A stretch of DNA of 64,000 nt. Origin: Nitrospirota bacterium. GTDB taxonomy: Bacteria > Nitrospirota > Thermodesulfovibrionia > UBA6902. The DNA is taken from positions 62,001 through 126,000 of the forward strand of contig JACRHD010000008.1 of assembly GCA_016234115.1 (NCBI GenBank), in the 5' to 3' direction. Made by a program: the position numbers and the translations under genes. Under the pieces are notes generated by a model that was not told where the DNA came from, did not search any database, and was given only the letters and a program-made list of their open reading frames with translations. Below, piece by piece: positions 39,216-48,661 of the stretch. Within the stretch, counting starts at the first letter, position 1, and every line of letters begins with the position of its first letter.

Positions 39216-40331
39216 TCAACAGATATTGTTTATCAGAATCTCTCTTATTCTCCCGGAGGCCTTGCCGTCTCCGTACGGGTTTACCGCCTTTGCCATCCGC
39301 TCATACGCTTCTCTGTCGTCAAGCAGGTTTGAAACCTCTTCAACAATCCTGTCCGTATCGGCGCCGACAAGCTTTGCCGTGCCCGCTGCAATTCCCTCTT
39401 TCCTCTCTGTGACGTCCCTCATCACCAGGACGGGTTTCCCCAGGGAAGGGGCCTCTTCCTGTATCCCTCCCGAATCCGTAAGGACCAAATAACTCCTGCT
39501 CATTAAAAACACGAAAGAGGCATAATCCAGGGGCGCTGTAAGGTGAATATTGGATATTCCTTTGAGCATGTTTAAAACAGGCCTTCGTACATTCGGGTTG
39601 AGATGAACAGGGTAAACAATCTCTACTCCTTTATTCCGGGCTATTACTTTAAGCGCGTTGCATATATTCTCGAAGGGCCTTCCGAAGCTCTCGCGTCTGT
39701 GACCGGTCACAAGGATTATTTTTTTGTTGAAATCGACCCCCTTCAAGGGTCCAAAGCGACCGGCGTCCCAGGTTGAAATCCGTTTCAGGCAAAGGGAAAG
39801 TGCGTCTATACCCGTATTGCCGACTACGAATATTTTACTCTCCGGCACGCCCTCCTTCATCAGGTTCTCCCCGGCCAGAGCGGTGGGGGCAAAGTGCATA
39901 TCCGACAGGTGGGTTGTCAGGACCCTGTTTATCTCTTCGGGAAAAGGGGCATGCTTATCAAAGCTCCTCAGTCCCGCCTCGATATGGGCGACTTTGATTT
40001 TTTCATAAAAGGCCGCAAGCGCCCCGGCAAAGGTCGATGTCGTGTCCCCCTGAATGAACAGCCATGAAGGTCTGCAGTCGAGTATGATTCTTTTTATGCC
40101 GTTAAGCGCTTCAGCCGTAATATCAAAAAGGTCCTGCCCGGGTTTCATGATATTCAGGTCATAATCGGGCCTGATTTCGAAAAAGTCCAGGACATGGTCC
40201 AGCATCTCCCTGTGTTGGGCGGATACGCATATCCTGACGTCAAAATGCCCCGGATATTTCCGCAGCTCCCTTATCAGGGGGGCCATCTTTACGGCCTCCG
40301 GTCTTGTCCCGAAAAAGAAAAGAATTCTCAT
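39216..40331 (-). CDS. wecB: UDP-N-acetylglucosamine 2-epimerase (non-hydrolysing)
   Basis: This 371-residue enzyme converts UDP-GlcNAc to UDP-ManNAc. Motifs are FFGTRPEAVKMAPLI at the start, VQGDTTS as IQGDTTSTFAGALAAFY, HIEAGLRSF, PFPEEINR, VTGHRRESFG and LTDSGGIQEEAPSLGKPVLVMRD. It supplies an activated amino sugar to the neighbouring transferases. WecC is not seen, so ManNAc itself, or an unlinked dehydrogenase, is used. Confidence 0.96.
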   Translation of the reverse strand: MRILFFFGTRPEAVKMAPLIRELRKYPGHFDVRICVSAQHREMLDHVLDFFEIRPDYDLNIMKPGQDLFDITAEALNGIKRIILDCRPSWLFIQGDTTSTFAGALAAFYEKIKVAHIEAGLRSFDKHAPFPEEINRVLTTHLSDMHFAPTALAGENLMKEGVPESKIFVVGNTGIDALSLCLKRISTWDAGRFGPLKGVDFNKKIILVTGHRRESFGRPFENICNALKVIARNKGVEIVYPVHLNPNVRRPVLNMLKGISNIHLTAPLDYASFVFLMSRSYLVLTDSGGIQEEAPSLGKPVLVMRDVTERKEGIAAGTAKLVGADTDRIVEEVSNLLDDREAYERMAKAVNPYGDGKASGRIREILINNIC

Positions 40332-40391
40332 GGGGTCTCCCCTTTAATTTTAGATATCATCATTGTCTTTCGCAAAAGGGATAGAAAATAT

Positions 40392-41546
40392 TCATGTTGC
40401 AAGAAGCTCTTCATAAGCGCCTATGAGTTTGTCACAAACCTTGTCCCAGTTATTATCATTTTTATATCTGTCAAAGCCGAAGCTGTTTTTGACTTCAAAT
40501 ACTTCCCTGACGCCCCTCTGCAGATCGTGAGCGTCCTCCGGCCTAACCACAATACCAAGATCATATGCCCTCACAGTTTCTCCGATTCCTCCCACATCGG
40601 AAACAATGCACGGCCTTTCATAACCGACAGCGAGATTCAGCACGCCGCTCTGGGCATGAAAGGTCTTCTTATAGGGAAGGACAACTGCGTCCGCTATCTT
40701 AAACACCTCCCGGCATTCCTCTTCCGATATATATCGATTGACCCAACGGACTGAACCATTGACGCCGTTTTTCACAATCAGGTCCTCATAATGCCCGACG
40801 GGTCTTTCCGACGCCCCCGCCGTCTGCCCTGCTATCAAAAGGAAGAAATCTTTCTCGATTCCCGGCATGACATTCAAAAGTACGTCCAGTCCCTTGTTGT
40901 CCCTGATAGAGCCGAAAAACAGGAGCACCTTTTTGTCAGAAGGTATGAAGTATTTTTCTTTAAGGGCGGTTATGGCGAGAGGGCTCTGCGGGACTGAAAA
41001 GAAACCATGTGGAACAACACGTACCTTGACGTGATCTATAGCAAATGCATCCAGGAGTTCATCCCTGAGAGAATCGCTATGGACCAGTAATAAATCAGAT
41101 TTATCGTACATGCACTTTAAAATCTTCCTGTCCGCCATCCCGCCCAAAAAAGGCCTGTGCGGGATGACTTCGTGGACTGTCAGGATAACCCTGATCCCTC
41201 TCTTTCCGAGCCTCCTGACAGTAATAAAGTCCGCGAGGTAAAACGGGAACAGCAGGTGGGCGACTTTAATATTCCCTTCAGGTCTGATGGCCAGGGCGTT
41301 ATGGAAATACTTCAAGAGATGATAAAGATACTTCAATACCCTCACCCTCAGGAAAGCGGGACTTGTAGAGGGGTCTTTCAGGGTTTGCCTGCACCACGAG
41401 CTGTTTTTAATACCGGTCCGCCCCCCCTCGGGCAGACAAAACATCACCGGGTATTGTTTTTTCCCCAGCGCGTCCGCCAGATGCTGTAAATAAAGCACAG
41501 AGCCTCCGACGCCGTACGGTGAGATAATGAGAGTTTCCGCCTTCAT
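40392..41546 (-). CDS. Glycosyltransferase family 4 protein
   Basis: This 384-residue GT-B enzyme has ISPYGVGGSVLYLQHLADALG at the start, VVPHGFF, VLLFFGSIRDNKGLDVLLNVM and a donor block, VVLPYKKTFHAQSGVLNLAVGYERPCIVSDVGGIGETV. It lacks the strict EAMA-type acidic block, with sequence closest to WbaZ/MshA-like transferases. It is four bases from the next gene in the minus-strand cluster, so expression is coupled. Confidence 0.88.
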   Translation of the reverse strand: MKAETLIISPYGVGGSVLYLQHLADALGKKQYPVMFCLPEGGRTGIKNSSWCRQTLKDPSTSPAFLRVRVLKYLYHLLKYFHNALAIRPEGNIKVAHLLFPFYLADFITVRRLGKRGIRVILTVHEVIPHRPFLGGMADRKILKCMYDKSDLLLVHSDSLRDELLDAFAIDHVKVRVVPHGFFSVPQSPLAITALKEKYFIPSDKKVLLFFGSIRDNKGLDVLLNVMPGIEKDFFLLIAGQTAGASERPVGHYEDLIVKNGVNGSVRWVNRYISEEECREVFKIADAVVLPYKKTFHAQSGVLNLAVGYERPCIVSDVGGIGETVRAYDLGIVVRPEDAHDLQRGVREVFEVKNSFGFDRYKNDNNWDKVCDKLIGAYEELLAT

Positions 41547-41550
41547 CCGT

Positions 41551-42399
41551 TTACGATAATTTCATTCCTTTCAACTTCAGTCTCGCATTATAATAATTCC
41601 GTAATCCGAACTTGTATAATTTGACGGCTGCAGCGCGCAGCAGGCCGGGTCTCAGGAAACCGTAAATAATTTCCTCTCTTGAAGGCCCATTTCCCGAAAC
41701 AAGCCGTTCAAAGCCGTGTCGTCTTTGCACAACAGATATTTCTTCTTTCATCTGATCCATATGTTTCTGTGTTTTTGCGTCTTTATGAAACGTGGCTTCC
41801 GCCCATATCTTTCCGACACCATAAAATTCGTAATCAGTGACAACTTTTAAATAAAAATCCAGGTCGAAGCAAAAATGCAGCTCCTCATCCAGCGGCCCGT
41901 ATTTTTCCCAGGCCTTTCTTGAAAAATAACATGCCGGTTGAAATAAATGCCCTTCAAAGCCCCATGAAGCCAGCTTGTTCCGGACAAGTCCCCTGGGCAC
42001 ATTGGTCTCCAGCAGGTTGCCTGCCGCGTCAACGATATTGCAGCATCCCGCCCATACTCCCGCATCCGGGGCGGCGCGCACCGCCGCAGCCACCGAAGCC
42101 AGCGCATTCGGCGTCAGCCGGTCGTCACTGTTAAGCCAGTTCAAAATATCGCCTGAACACCTGTCAAACCCTTTATTGATGGCATTCGACTGTCCTTTAT
42201 CCTTCTCGCTCACCCAGTATAATAGATGCTTTTCATATTTATTTATGACGTCAACGCTTCCATCGGTTGAGCCTCCATCGATGATAACGTATTCCAGGAA
42301 AGGATAGTTTTGATCAAGGACGGACAGAATTGTTTCTTCCAAAAATGCAACCTGGTTATAGGATAAAGTGACTATGGATATCCTGGGCAATTTCAACAT
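41551..42399 (-). CDS. Glycosyltransferase family 2 protein
   Basis: This 282-residue GT-A enzyme has ISIVTLSYNQVAFLEETI, the IIDGGSTDGS nucleotide block, WVSEKDKGQSNAINKGF and the DxD-like LNSDDRL. A paralogue of the gene at 45322-46248 (shared KGQSxAxNKGF and YWVSEKD). It acts on the inner face of the membrane as part of the glycan cluster. Acceptor unknown. Confidence 0.9.
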   Translation of the reverse strand: MLKLPRISIVTLSYNQVAFLEETILSVLDQNYPFLEYVIIDGGSTDGSVDVINKYEKHLLYWVSEKDKGQSNAINKGFDRCSGDILNWLNSDDRLTPNALASVAAAVRAAPDAGVWAGCCNIVDAAGNLLETNVPRGLVRNKLASWGFEGHLFQPACYFSRKAWEKYGPLDEELHFCFDLDFYLKVVTDYEFYGVGKIWAEATFHKDAKTQKHMDQMKEEISVVQRRHGFERLVSGNGPSREEIIYGFLRPGLLRAAAVKLYKFGLRNYYNARLKLKGMKLS

Positions 42400-42428
42400 G
42401 TATACCTTTCAGGCCGGCAGAGAAACGG

Positions 42429-43592
42429 TCAAGGCGCAGATTTTTTGCGCTCATGGCCTGAGACAATAAATTTACGGAAAAAATGGTAAAGGCGGCTGAA
42501 TCTCTGTTCATGGTGTAAATAAAAATTATGGAGCCGCAGCTTGCGCAGGAGAGAAACAAGGGCCGCTTTCACTATCTCCTCAGAATAGGAACCGGATGAT
42601 TCACGAAACAGGTCCGGATTCATTTCCAGTATCTTTCGCAACTCTTTTCTTTCCCAGTTGAAAAGACAACTTGTTTTATAGGTTTCGAGCAGCTTGTCGC
42701 CGTATATTCTTATTTCGGCGAGTGAAGGGACAGATTGCATATAGATATCCTTTTTAAGTTCGACAAGGGCCTCATCGTACCCCATCCGGCTGAAGGGATA
42801 TGTCCCCATAACTCCGAGCATGGAGTTAATTTCATCCGCTGAAAGCGCCTGCTTCCACCGATCAACCGATTTTTGATGAACTCCGCCGTGTTCAAGAATT
42901 TTCTTGTCCCCGAAAATCGATTTTCTCATTGACGAGATCAATTCTTTATTCTTGCCGTAATTCAACATTTCCTCCTCAAAAGGAATATTGCAGAACCGGC
43001 ATAACTTCTCCGTCTCATCCTGTGTGTTATATACAATATCTTCGTATTTAATTTCATAGTGATACGCCGACTTGTGATCAAAATACTCAATGAGATTATG
43101 CAGTCCGATCGTAAAATCAAAAGAGGACGGCTCCAGTATTTTTCCGGACAGGACATCGGTCCCTATGCCCCACGTTTTCTTATATGACGCTAAGACGTCC
43201 AGGGGGTTTCTTTTGAGCCAGATCTTGGCAGCCTTCGGGAACAAGGCGTCGATCAACGGCAGGATATGATAGTACCTGGGGGTTTTATCCGCAAATATGT
43301 TCTTGCCTGCGGTCTTGAGGGCATAGTTATACGCTGTAACGGCAAACGCTCTCGCGCTTTCTGTAAATGCCTCATCAGTCAAAAATGATTTGGTGGCGAT
43401 TGCAGCAAAGTAACCATCATAAACACTTCGGAAGGAATAACTGCCGCGCATCTCAGAGAGCTTCAAAAGAAGCCATGGCTCCGGCGGGCAATGAACGGAC
43501 CTGCTGTTATCCAGGATCGCGCTTAATAATGTCGAGCCGGAGCGGGGCAGAGACAGAATAAAAATCAGGTTTTCCCCTTCATTCGTAATCAT
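42429..43592 (-). CDS. PAPS-dependent sulfotransferase
   Basis: This protein has about 387 residues counted from ATG 43592, which has GAGGAGAGGGGG upstream. The 5'-phosphosulfate loop is SLPRSGSTLLSAIL near the N terminus, and the 3'-phosphate site fits WLKRNPLDVLASYKK. IKYEDIVYNTQDETEKLCRFC is a typical later block. It should sulfate a sugar or amine of the exported glycan, using PAPS. No intact cysC is present beside it, only a remnant at 47633. Confidence 0.85.
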   Translation of the reverse strand: MITNEGENLIFILSLPRSGSTLLSAILDNSRSVHCPPEPWLLLKLSEMRGSYSFRSVYDGYFAAIATKSFLTDEAFTESARAFAVTAYNYALKTAGKNIFADKTPRYYHILPLIDALFPKAAKIWLKRNPLDVLASYKKTWGIGTDVLSGKILEPSSFDFTIGLHNLIEYFDHKSAYHYEIKYEDIVYNTQDETEKLCRFCNIPFEEEMLNYGKNKELISSMRKSIFGDKKILEHGGVHQKSVDRWKQALSADEINSMLGVMGTYPFSRMGYDEALVELKKDIYMQSVPSLAEIRIYGDKLLETYKTSCLFNWERKELRKILEMNPDLFRESSGSYSEEIVKAALVSLLRKLRLHNFYLHHEQRFSRLYHFFRKFIVSGHERKKSAP

Positions 43593-43631
43593 CTGTAAAC
43601 CCCCTCTCCTCATATTCCGCAGAGAATTCCC

Positions 43632-45332
43632 TCAGTTGATCAACCCCACATCCTGCCCTGCAATAAAATTGATCCTGTCGGATAATTTCCTTTCCAATAC
43701 AATTCTGCGATCAACCGGGAGGTCGCTTATCATCATCCGGAAATTGCCGAACAGCTTTCTATAATTATCAATATGATTCTGTTTTGAAATATTATGAACT
43801 CCCCCGGGATGTATTCTGTATTCTACCTGGGGTTCCGGACAATATACTGCCTTGTAATTTTTGGCCAGCCTCAGGCAAAGATCAAAGTCCTCGTACAGTG
43901 TCATATCGTGTCTGAAAAAACTTATCTTTTTTAACGCCTCAAGATAGACCATCTGGTTTCTGGGGGCGCTGCCGAGCATCGTGACCAGGACGTCAAGAAT
44001 ATAGCCTGCAGGAGGACTGTTATAGCGAGCGCCTTTCCTGTTGCCACCGGCATCAATGATATCGACCTGCGAATAGGCCCACCCGGCCCCCGGATCTTTA
44101 AGGAGGGCGGTCAACTCGGTCTCCAGCTTTTCAGGCTTGTAACGATCATCTCCGTCAACCCAGGTGACGAGTTCCCCTCGCGCTCTTTCAAGCCCCGAAC
44201 TGCGATTTCCTGAAATTCCCAGATTCAGTTCATGGAATATTCCCTTAACCAGGCCGGGATACTGTTTTTCATATTCTTTGATCAATTCCTGCGATCCATC
44301 TTTCGAGGCGTCATCGCAGACTAAAATCTCGCAGGGGAGAAATGTTTGATTAACGACACTCTCAATAGCTTCACGCAGGTATTCTCTCTGGTTATATGAA
44401 GTAATTACTACGCTGATCAGCTTTCCCTGTTTACTCCCGTTACGGATAGACGGCTTAGCTTCATTTCGCTTTAAAGCGGGGGGCTGTTTCTTTTCCCGGC
44501 ATAGTCTTGCCAGTCTTCGAATGAAATTTTTGTAAACCAGCAAAAAGGCCTTCAGTTTATATTCGCGGGGAGCGGCAAGGAGGACCATGTTCCCCCAGTA
44601 TAAGGTGCTGTATGCCGTCTTCCTGGAAACGAAATGGTTATAAAACAACTCTCTCAAAGTTTTTGAATTGTCCACATGCATTCCCGTGCTTGACCGATCG
44701 ACATATACATGGCTGCATTTCGAAATTATCAGCTTGCAGCCTCTTCGTTTCGCCCTGTATGTATACTCCAGATCAGACAAGTACTGAGGCAGGAGCACGG
44801 GATGGAGAGGGCCCAGAGATTTGTAGGTGAGAAAATACATGTAAAGCCCGCGGGTAGTTATGGCGTCAGGCTCCTCCCCTGCCTGCAGCTTCTTAAATTG
44901 CAGAGTAGGCCAATGAATAGAGAAGCCCCTTTCAATAAAGTCCGAATTGATATCGTGTCCCGGCGATATTATCAGCGACCCTGCAGCAAGATCGGGATCA
45001 TTAACGACTCTTTCAAAATAGTCCGGATCAAAGACGCTGTCATCATTGTTAATCCAGACTAAATCATCATCCCTTGCCTTTACCTTTGACAAGTGCCCGT
45101 AGGCTTTTGTAAGGGCCCCCGCCCACCACAAATTACCGCTGCCGCGCAGAACGGTCAAATTTTCTATCTGCTCTCCGACATATTCCGCCGTACCGTCTGT
45201 TGACCCGTCGTCGACCAGGATTAAATGATAGTCTTTGTACGTCTGGCCCTTAAGGCGGTCGATGAATTTTCTGGTAATGTTGATTCTATTGTGGACCGGC
45301 AGGACAATGTATATTTTCGGATTATTTTTCAT
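43632..45332 (-). CDS. Double-domain family 2 glycosyltransferase
   Basis: This 566-residue protein has two GT-A domains. Domain 1 (1-260) has YIVLPVHNRINITRKFI, LVDDGSTDGTAE and WINNDDSVF, like rhamnosyl or dTDP-sugar transferases. Domain 2 (about 300-560) has ISVVITSYNQREYLREAI, VCDDASKDGS and TWVDGDDRYKPE. A linker with basic residues (KKQPPALKRNEAK) joins them. The arrangement suggests two linkages made by one polypeptide. It overlaps the next gene by 11 bases. Confidence 0.88.
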   Translation of the reverse strand: MKNNPKIYIVLPVHNRINITRKFIDRLKGQTYKDYHLILVDDGSTDGTAEYVGEQIENLTVLRGSGNLWWAGALTKAYGHLSKVKARDDDLVWINNDDSVFDPDYFERVVNDPDLAAGSLIISPGHDINSDFIERGFSIHWPTLQFKKLQAGEEPDAITTRGLYMYFLTYKSLGPLHPVLLPQYLSDLEYTYRAKRRGCKLIISKCSHVYVDRSSTGMHVDNSKTLRELFYNHFVSRKTAYSTLYWGNMVLLAAPREYKLKAFLLVYKNFIRRLARLCREKKQPPALKRNEAKPSIRNGSKQGKLISVVITSYNQREYLREAIESVVNQTFLPCEILVCDDASKDGSQELIKEYEKQYPGLVKGIFHELNLGISGNRSSGLERARGELVTWVDGDDRYKPEKLETELTALLKDPGAGWAYSQVDIIDAGGNRKGARYNSPPAGYILDVLVTMLGSAPRNQMVYLEALKKISFFRHDMTLYEDFDLCLRLAKNYKAVYCPEPQVEYRIHPGGVHNISKQNHIDNYRKLFGNFRMMISDLPVDRRIVLERKLSDRINFIAGQDVGLIN

Positions 45333-46248
45333 TGGAAGAGAAGAATACTTTTATTATTCCGGGAATCTTGTCCAGTTTCTTTCTCAATTTCCTGTTTTCC
45401 TCTTTCAGGGAGCTCAATTCATCGAGATAATTCTCTCCCCACTTATGCAGAATTCTCCTATCCTGCTGCCAATCATAGCCAATTACCAGGCGCTGCCTGT
45501 CTATGTCCTGAAAATTGTTCCCGTATTTGCTTTTGTAGCGGTCCAAAACAGCGGAAGCCTCTGCATAATATTTGTCCAGGTCGGCGGATTTCTGGTTCCC
45601 GTGTCTTCTGAATCCGCCGAGCGGCACGTTTATTCCAACAAGTTCGGAATGTTCATAAAAGCGCGCCCACAGCTCGAAATCCATTGCGTATCTGTAGTCT
45701 TCCGCTATATGCCCCCCCGATTCATCCCAGAGACTTCTTTTCCAAAAAGTTACTTCCTGCATTATCCAGCCTATATGCCGGTCGCAGCATCCAAGGGTCC
45801 TTCCGGAATAGAATGCGTGACGGGTAAACCCGTGCTTGGGGTCGTTTACAATGGGTTCACCCGATCCGTTCCATACAACAGGTCTGAGGGAAGTGAGCCA
45901 CCTTATCGAAGGGAAATCAGAAAAAGACGAAACGACTGTCCTGAACGTCCATGGACAATAAAGGTCGTCTGAGTTCAGATATGCCATTATTTCGCCCGTG
46001 GTCTTTTCAAACCCCTTATTAAGGGCATGTGACTGGCCGCGGTCTTTTTCACTGACCCAGTAGTGCAAATATTTTTCATACTTGCGAATTATGTCGACGC
46101 TTCCGTCGTCGGAGCCGCCGTCAATTATTACGAATTCAAGATTGGGGTATCCCTGGCTGATTACCGAGAGAATTCCCTGCTCCAGAAATGCCGCCTGATT
46201 TAAAGACGGCATAACAATTGAAAGCTTCGGGTATATATTCTCTTCCAT
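45322..46248 (-). CDS. Glycosyltransferase family 2 protein with C-terminal coiled coil
   Basis: This 308-residue protein has a GT-A domain with LSIVMPSLNQAAFLEQGI, IIDGGSDDGS, YWVSEKDRGQSHALNKGF and AYLNSDDLYCP, then a later RHGNQKS. The end (LSSLKEENRKLRKKLDKIPGI) is a short predicted coiled coil. It resembles the protein at 41551 closely enough to be a duplicate. Confidence 0.9.
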   Translation of the reverse strand: MEENIYPKLSIVMPSLNQAAFLEQGILSVISQGYPNLEFVIIDGGSDDGSVDIIRKYEKYLHYWVSEKDRGQSHALNKGFEKTTGEIMAYLNSDDLYCPWTFRTVVSSFSDFPSIRWLTSLRPVVWNGSGEPIVNDPKHGFTRHAFYSGRTLGCCDRHIGWIMQEVTFWKRSLWDESGGHIAEDYRYAMDFELWARFYEHSELVGINVPLGGFRRHGNQKSADLDKYYAEASAVLDRYKSKYGNNFQDIDRQRLVIGYDWQQDRRILHKWGENYLDELSSLKEENRKLRKKLDKIPGIIKVFFSSNEK

Positions 46249-46294
46249 TATCTGATTATCAGTACTGTCCCGGCCCGCTTGATTTACGTCCTGA

Positions 46295-47461
46295 TTATTT
46301 CTTGATAAAGAAATCCATTATTGCCCGGACAGGCGCGGTCATCTTCCAGCTTTTTGAATTAAGGATGTTCCTGATGCGCCTTGCCCTGTTCTCCATCTCC
46401 AGCTCAAACCTCTTTCTCTCTGTCTCCCATTCTTTTCTGGCGGAGCCCAACGCCTCGGATAATGACTTGATCTCTTCAACCTGCAGCCTGTGAGTCTCGT
46501 CTTTCTGCCTGATTTCTCTCTCCAGTCGCCGCCTCTCTGCGTCTCTCTCTTCCAGAAGGGCTGCAATTTCCCCTTCCCGCGCAGCACGTTCCGAAGATCG
46601 GGTGACAGGCCCTCTCTGAATTCCGCTTTCTTTTTCTTCCGCGATCTTCTGCAACCTGCTGATTTCAGTTCGCATGGCAAAAGACATGGTCTCTATTTGT
46701 TCTTTCTTCTGCTTCAGTAAATCGTTCATGCTGCCCAATGCCCGGCAAAAAACCTCGCGCAATAATCTGGAGTTGCATCCCGGAGCGCTGCTTTCCTTTA
46801 AATATCCCAGGCCTTTCAGCCAGTCGCCATGGAGCGCCGAGAAGACTTCCATATCATCGCCCGCCAGCCCCTTTTCGCTTATTTCCCTGTCGCCGCTTCT
46901 AAAGAAGAAAGGATTAACATTATGAAACGATTTAAAATCATTCAGCCATCCCCCAACAATATCGAGCCCCAGGAAATCCGCGATCCTCCTGCTCTCATCT
47001 TCCGGCCTGGTCAAGAGATCTTCGTATTTTATCAAAAGAGTGTCGGGGCGGCGCAAAGGGTCCCATGCATCCAGATGACCGCCCCATGAGCCGAACAGAA
47101 CGTTTCCGGCCGCTAAATCAATAAAGGGACAGTCTTTGCCGGTGAAGTCTTTCAGGTAATGCCGGTAAGAGACGATCGCCGCGCAGCCGTTTCGCACAAC
47201 GTAAATACACTTTGAATCATCCCCCGGCCCGTCATGTGTTTTCACAAAGAACAAGTTGCCGGACTCCTTCATAGTCCGGTATGCGATTTCCCATTCGCCT
47301 TCATACTTTCTATGCCCGACCAGCTCCGTCATCTTCCGGTCAGCGCCGATATCGGCCAGGTCATTGTATTTGGAATATGTTTCATGGCCGAATACGGACT
47401 TCAATATCATTCTCGTCAGTGTATTGCCCGACCTCGGATATGACGCAATCCAAACAATCAA
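46295..47461 (-). CDS. Sulfotransferase with long C-terminal coiled coil
   Basis: This 388-residue protein has a sulfotransferase domain (about 1-230): IASYPRSGNTLTRMIL is the 5'-phosphosulfate loop, CIYVVRNGCAAIVSYRHY the 3'-phosphate site, and LLIKYEDLLTRPEDESRRIADFLGL is conserved. The remainder (245-370) is a charged heptad-like coiled coil rich in E, R and Q. It ends in NSKSWKMTAPVRAIMDFF, a tail also common on glycan-cluster transferases. A second PAPS user beside the one at 42429 implies a sulfated glycan. Confidence 0.85.
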   Translation of the reverse strand: MIVWIASYPRSGNTLTRMILKSVFGHETYSKYNDLADIGADRKMTELVGHRKYEGEWEIAYRTMKESGNLFFVKTHDGPGDDSKCIYVVRNGCAAIVSYRHYLKDFTGKDCPFIDLAAGNVLFGSWGGHLDAWDPLRRPDTLLIKYEDLLTRPEDESRRIADFLGLDIVGGWLNDFKSFHNVNPFFFRSGDREISEKGLAGDDMEVFSALHGDWLKGLGYLKESSAPGCNSRLLREVFCRALGSMNDLLKQKKEQIETMSFAMRTEISRLQKIAEEKESGIQRGPVTRSSERAAREGEIAALLEERDAERRRLEREIRQKDETHRLQVEEIKSLSEALGSARKEWETERKRFELEMENRARRIRNILNSKSWKMTAPVRAIMDFFIKK

Positions 47462-47632
47462 TGAATTAGAATCCTTTCAACTCTCATATGATGTTTTTTC
47501 CCGCTGCTCCGCCCTTTCGGTTACATTTTTGCCGCTGAACCCCTCTCCGTTTTTTTCAAAACGGGCGAGTATATTTTTATCGAGCCGTTACCTTAATAAC
47601 TGCTATTTGCATCCGGTTCCCGGACGCATGCT

Positions 47633-47806
47633 TTATATCAACAGTATAAATTCTTTCCTGCCGAGCAGATCAAGAACACTTTGCACCGAGCGTTCAACAT
47701 TCATTTTCTCAGTGCCGATAACGACTCCGCTGCGATGCTTGTTTAACCTGTTTCTCTCCTGGGTTGTAACAAGCCTTTCATGCCATACAATATGCGGGTC
47801 CTTCAT
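47633..47806 (-). pseudogene. Internally deleted adenylylsulfate kinase (cysC) remnant
   Basis: The frame reads KDPHIVWHERLVTTQERNR, then an HRSGVV that matches the N terminus of CysC just before its WFTGLSGxGKST P-loop. It then jumps to TEKMNVERSVQSVLDLL, which matches the very end of CysC. The whole kinase core of about 140 residues, including P-loop and catalytic region, is missing, yet the frame stays open over the junction. An active CysC makes PAPS, the donor for the two sulfotransferases next door. The remnant is therefore a decayed member of this cluster. It cannot be catalytic. Confidence 0.75.
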
Positions 47807-47896
47807 AGCAAATATAACTCCTTGCTCCAACGCGGCGCCCAGAGTGCTCTTTTTATCAAAGGTTGCGAATTTTTATATTCGATTGCCTTCCCTGTG

Positions 47897-48649
47897 CTAT
47901 CTCCTGTCGCCGTTTAAACTCTTCACGTAGAAATCCACGACCTCCGCGCTGTTGCCTTCAAAGGCGATCTTTCCATGCTCCAGGCAGACAGCCCTGTCAC
48001 AGAGCCTCTTGATATCATTCATGCTGTGCGAGACAAAAAGTATCGTCACTCCCCTCTCTTTAAAGCTCTTTATCCTGGCGTCGCATTTATTCCTGAAATG
48101 CTCGTCCCCTACGGACAGGATTTCATCTATGATCAATATGTCGGGGTCCACCTCCGTCGCTATGGAAAAGCCGAGCCTCGCCACCATACCTGATGAATAA
48201 CTCTTCAGGGGGCTGTAAATGAATTCGCCCAACTCCGAGAATTCGAGTATCCTGCCGAACCTGCCGTCTATCTCTTTTCGTGAAAGGCCGAGGATGGCGG
48301 AATTGAGATAGATGTTCTCCTTGCCGATGAGCTCCGCGTTGAAGCCCGCCCCGAGCTCGATCAAAGGCGCGATCTTGCCGTTTACCGCGAGCTCGCCCTG
48401 CACCGGTATCAGGATGCCCGCTACGACCTTCAGCAGGGTGCTCTTGCCCGCGCCGTTGGGGCCGATCAGGCCGAGGGTCTCGCCTTTACGGACTTCAAGA
48501 TTTATGTCCCTCAGCGCCCAGAAGTCTTCATAGTTCACCCTCTTGCCCTTCAGTCTCCGGACTATAAATTCCTGAAGGGTGCCCGGTCTTTCCCTTGCAA
48601 GGCGGTACTTGAGAGAAACACCGTCAATTTTTATCATCAGGTCATTCAT
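47897..48649 (-). CDS. wzt: O-antigen/teichoic-type ABC exporter ATPase
   Basis: This 250-residue nucleotide-binding subunit has Walker A GPNGAGKSTLL, signature SSGMVARLGF, Walker B ILIIDEILSVGD and the His switch HSMND. It stops shortly after the ATPase, so the C-terminal carbohydrate-binding domain of some Wzt proteins is absent. It is paired with the permease gene 12 bases upstream, and together they would export the lipid-linked glycan made by the cluster. Confidence 0.95.
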   Translation of the reverse strand: MNDLMIKIDGVSLKYRLARERPGTLQEFIVRRLKGKRVNYEDFWALRDINLEVRKGETLGLIGPNGAGKSTLLKVVAGILIPVQGELAVNGKIAPLIELGAGFNAELIGKENIYLNSAILGLSRKEIDGRFGRILEFSELGEFIYSPLKSYSSGMVARLGFSIATEVDPDILIIDEILSVGDEHFRNKCDARIKSFKERGVTILFVSHSMNDIKRLCDRAVCLEHGKIAFEGNSAEVVDFYVKSLNGDRR

Positions 48650-48661
48650 GGCAATGTCCGA

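Noticed and set aside
38560-39492. A 310-residue plus-strand frame
   Set aside because: It is antisense to a well-supported GT4 gene and wecB and has no domain signal.
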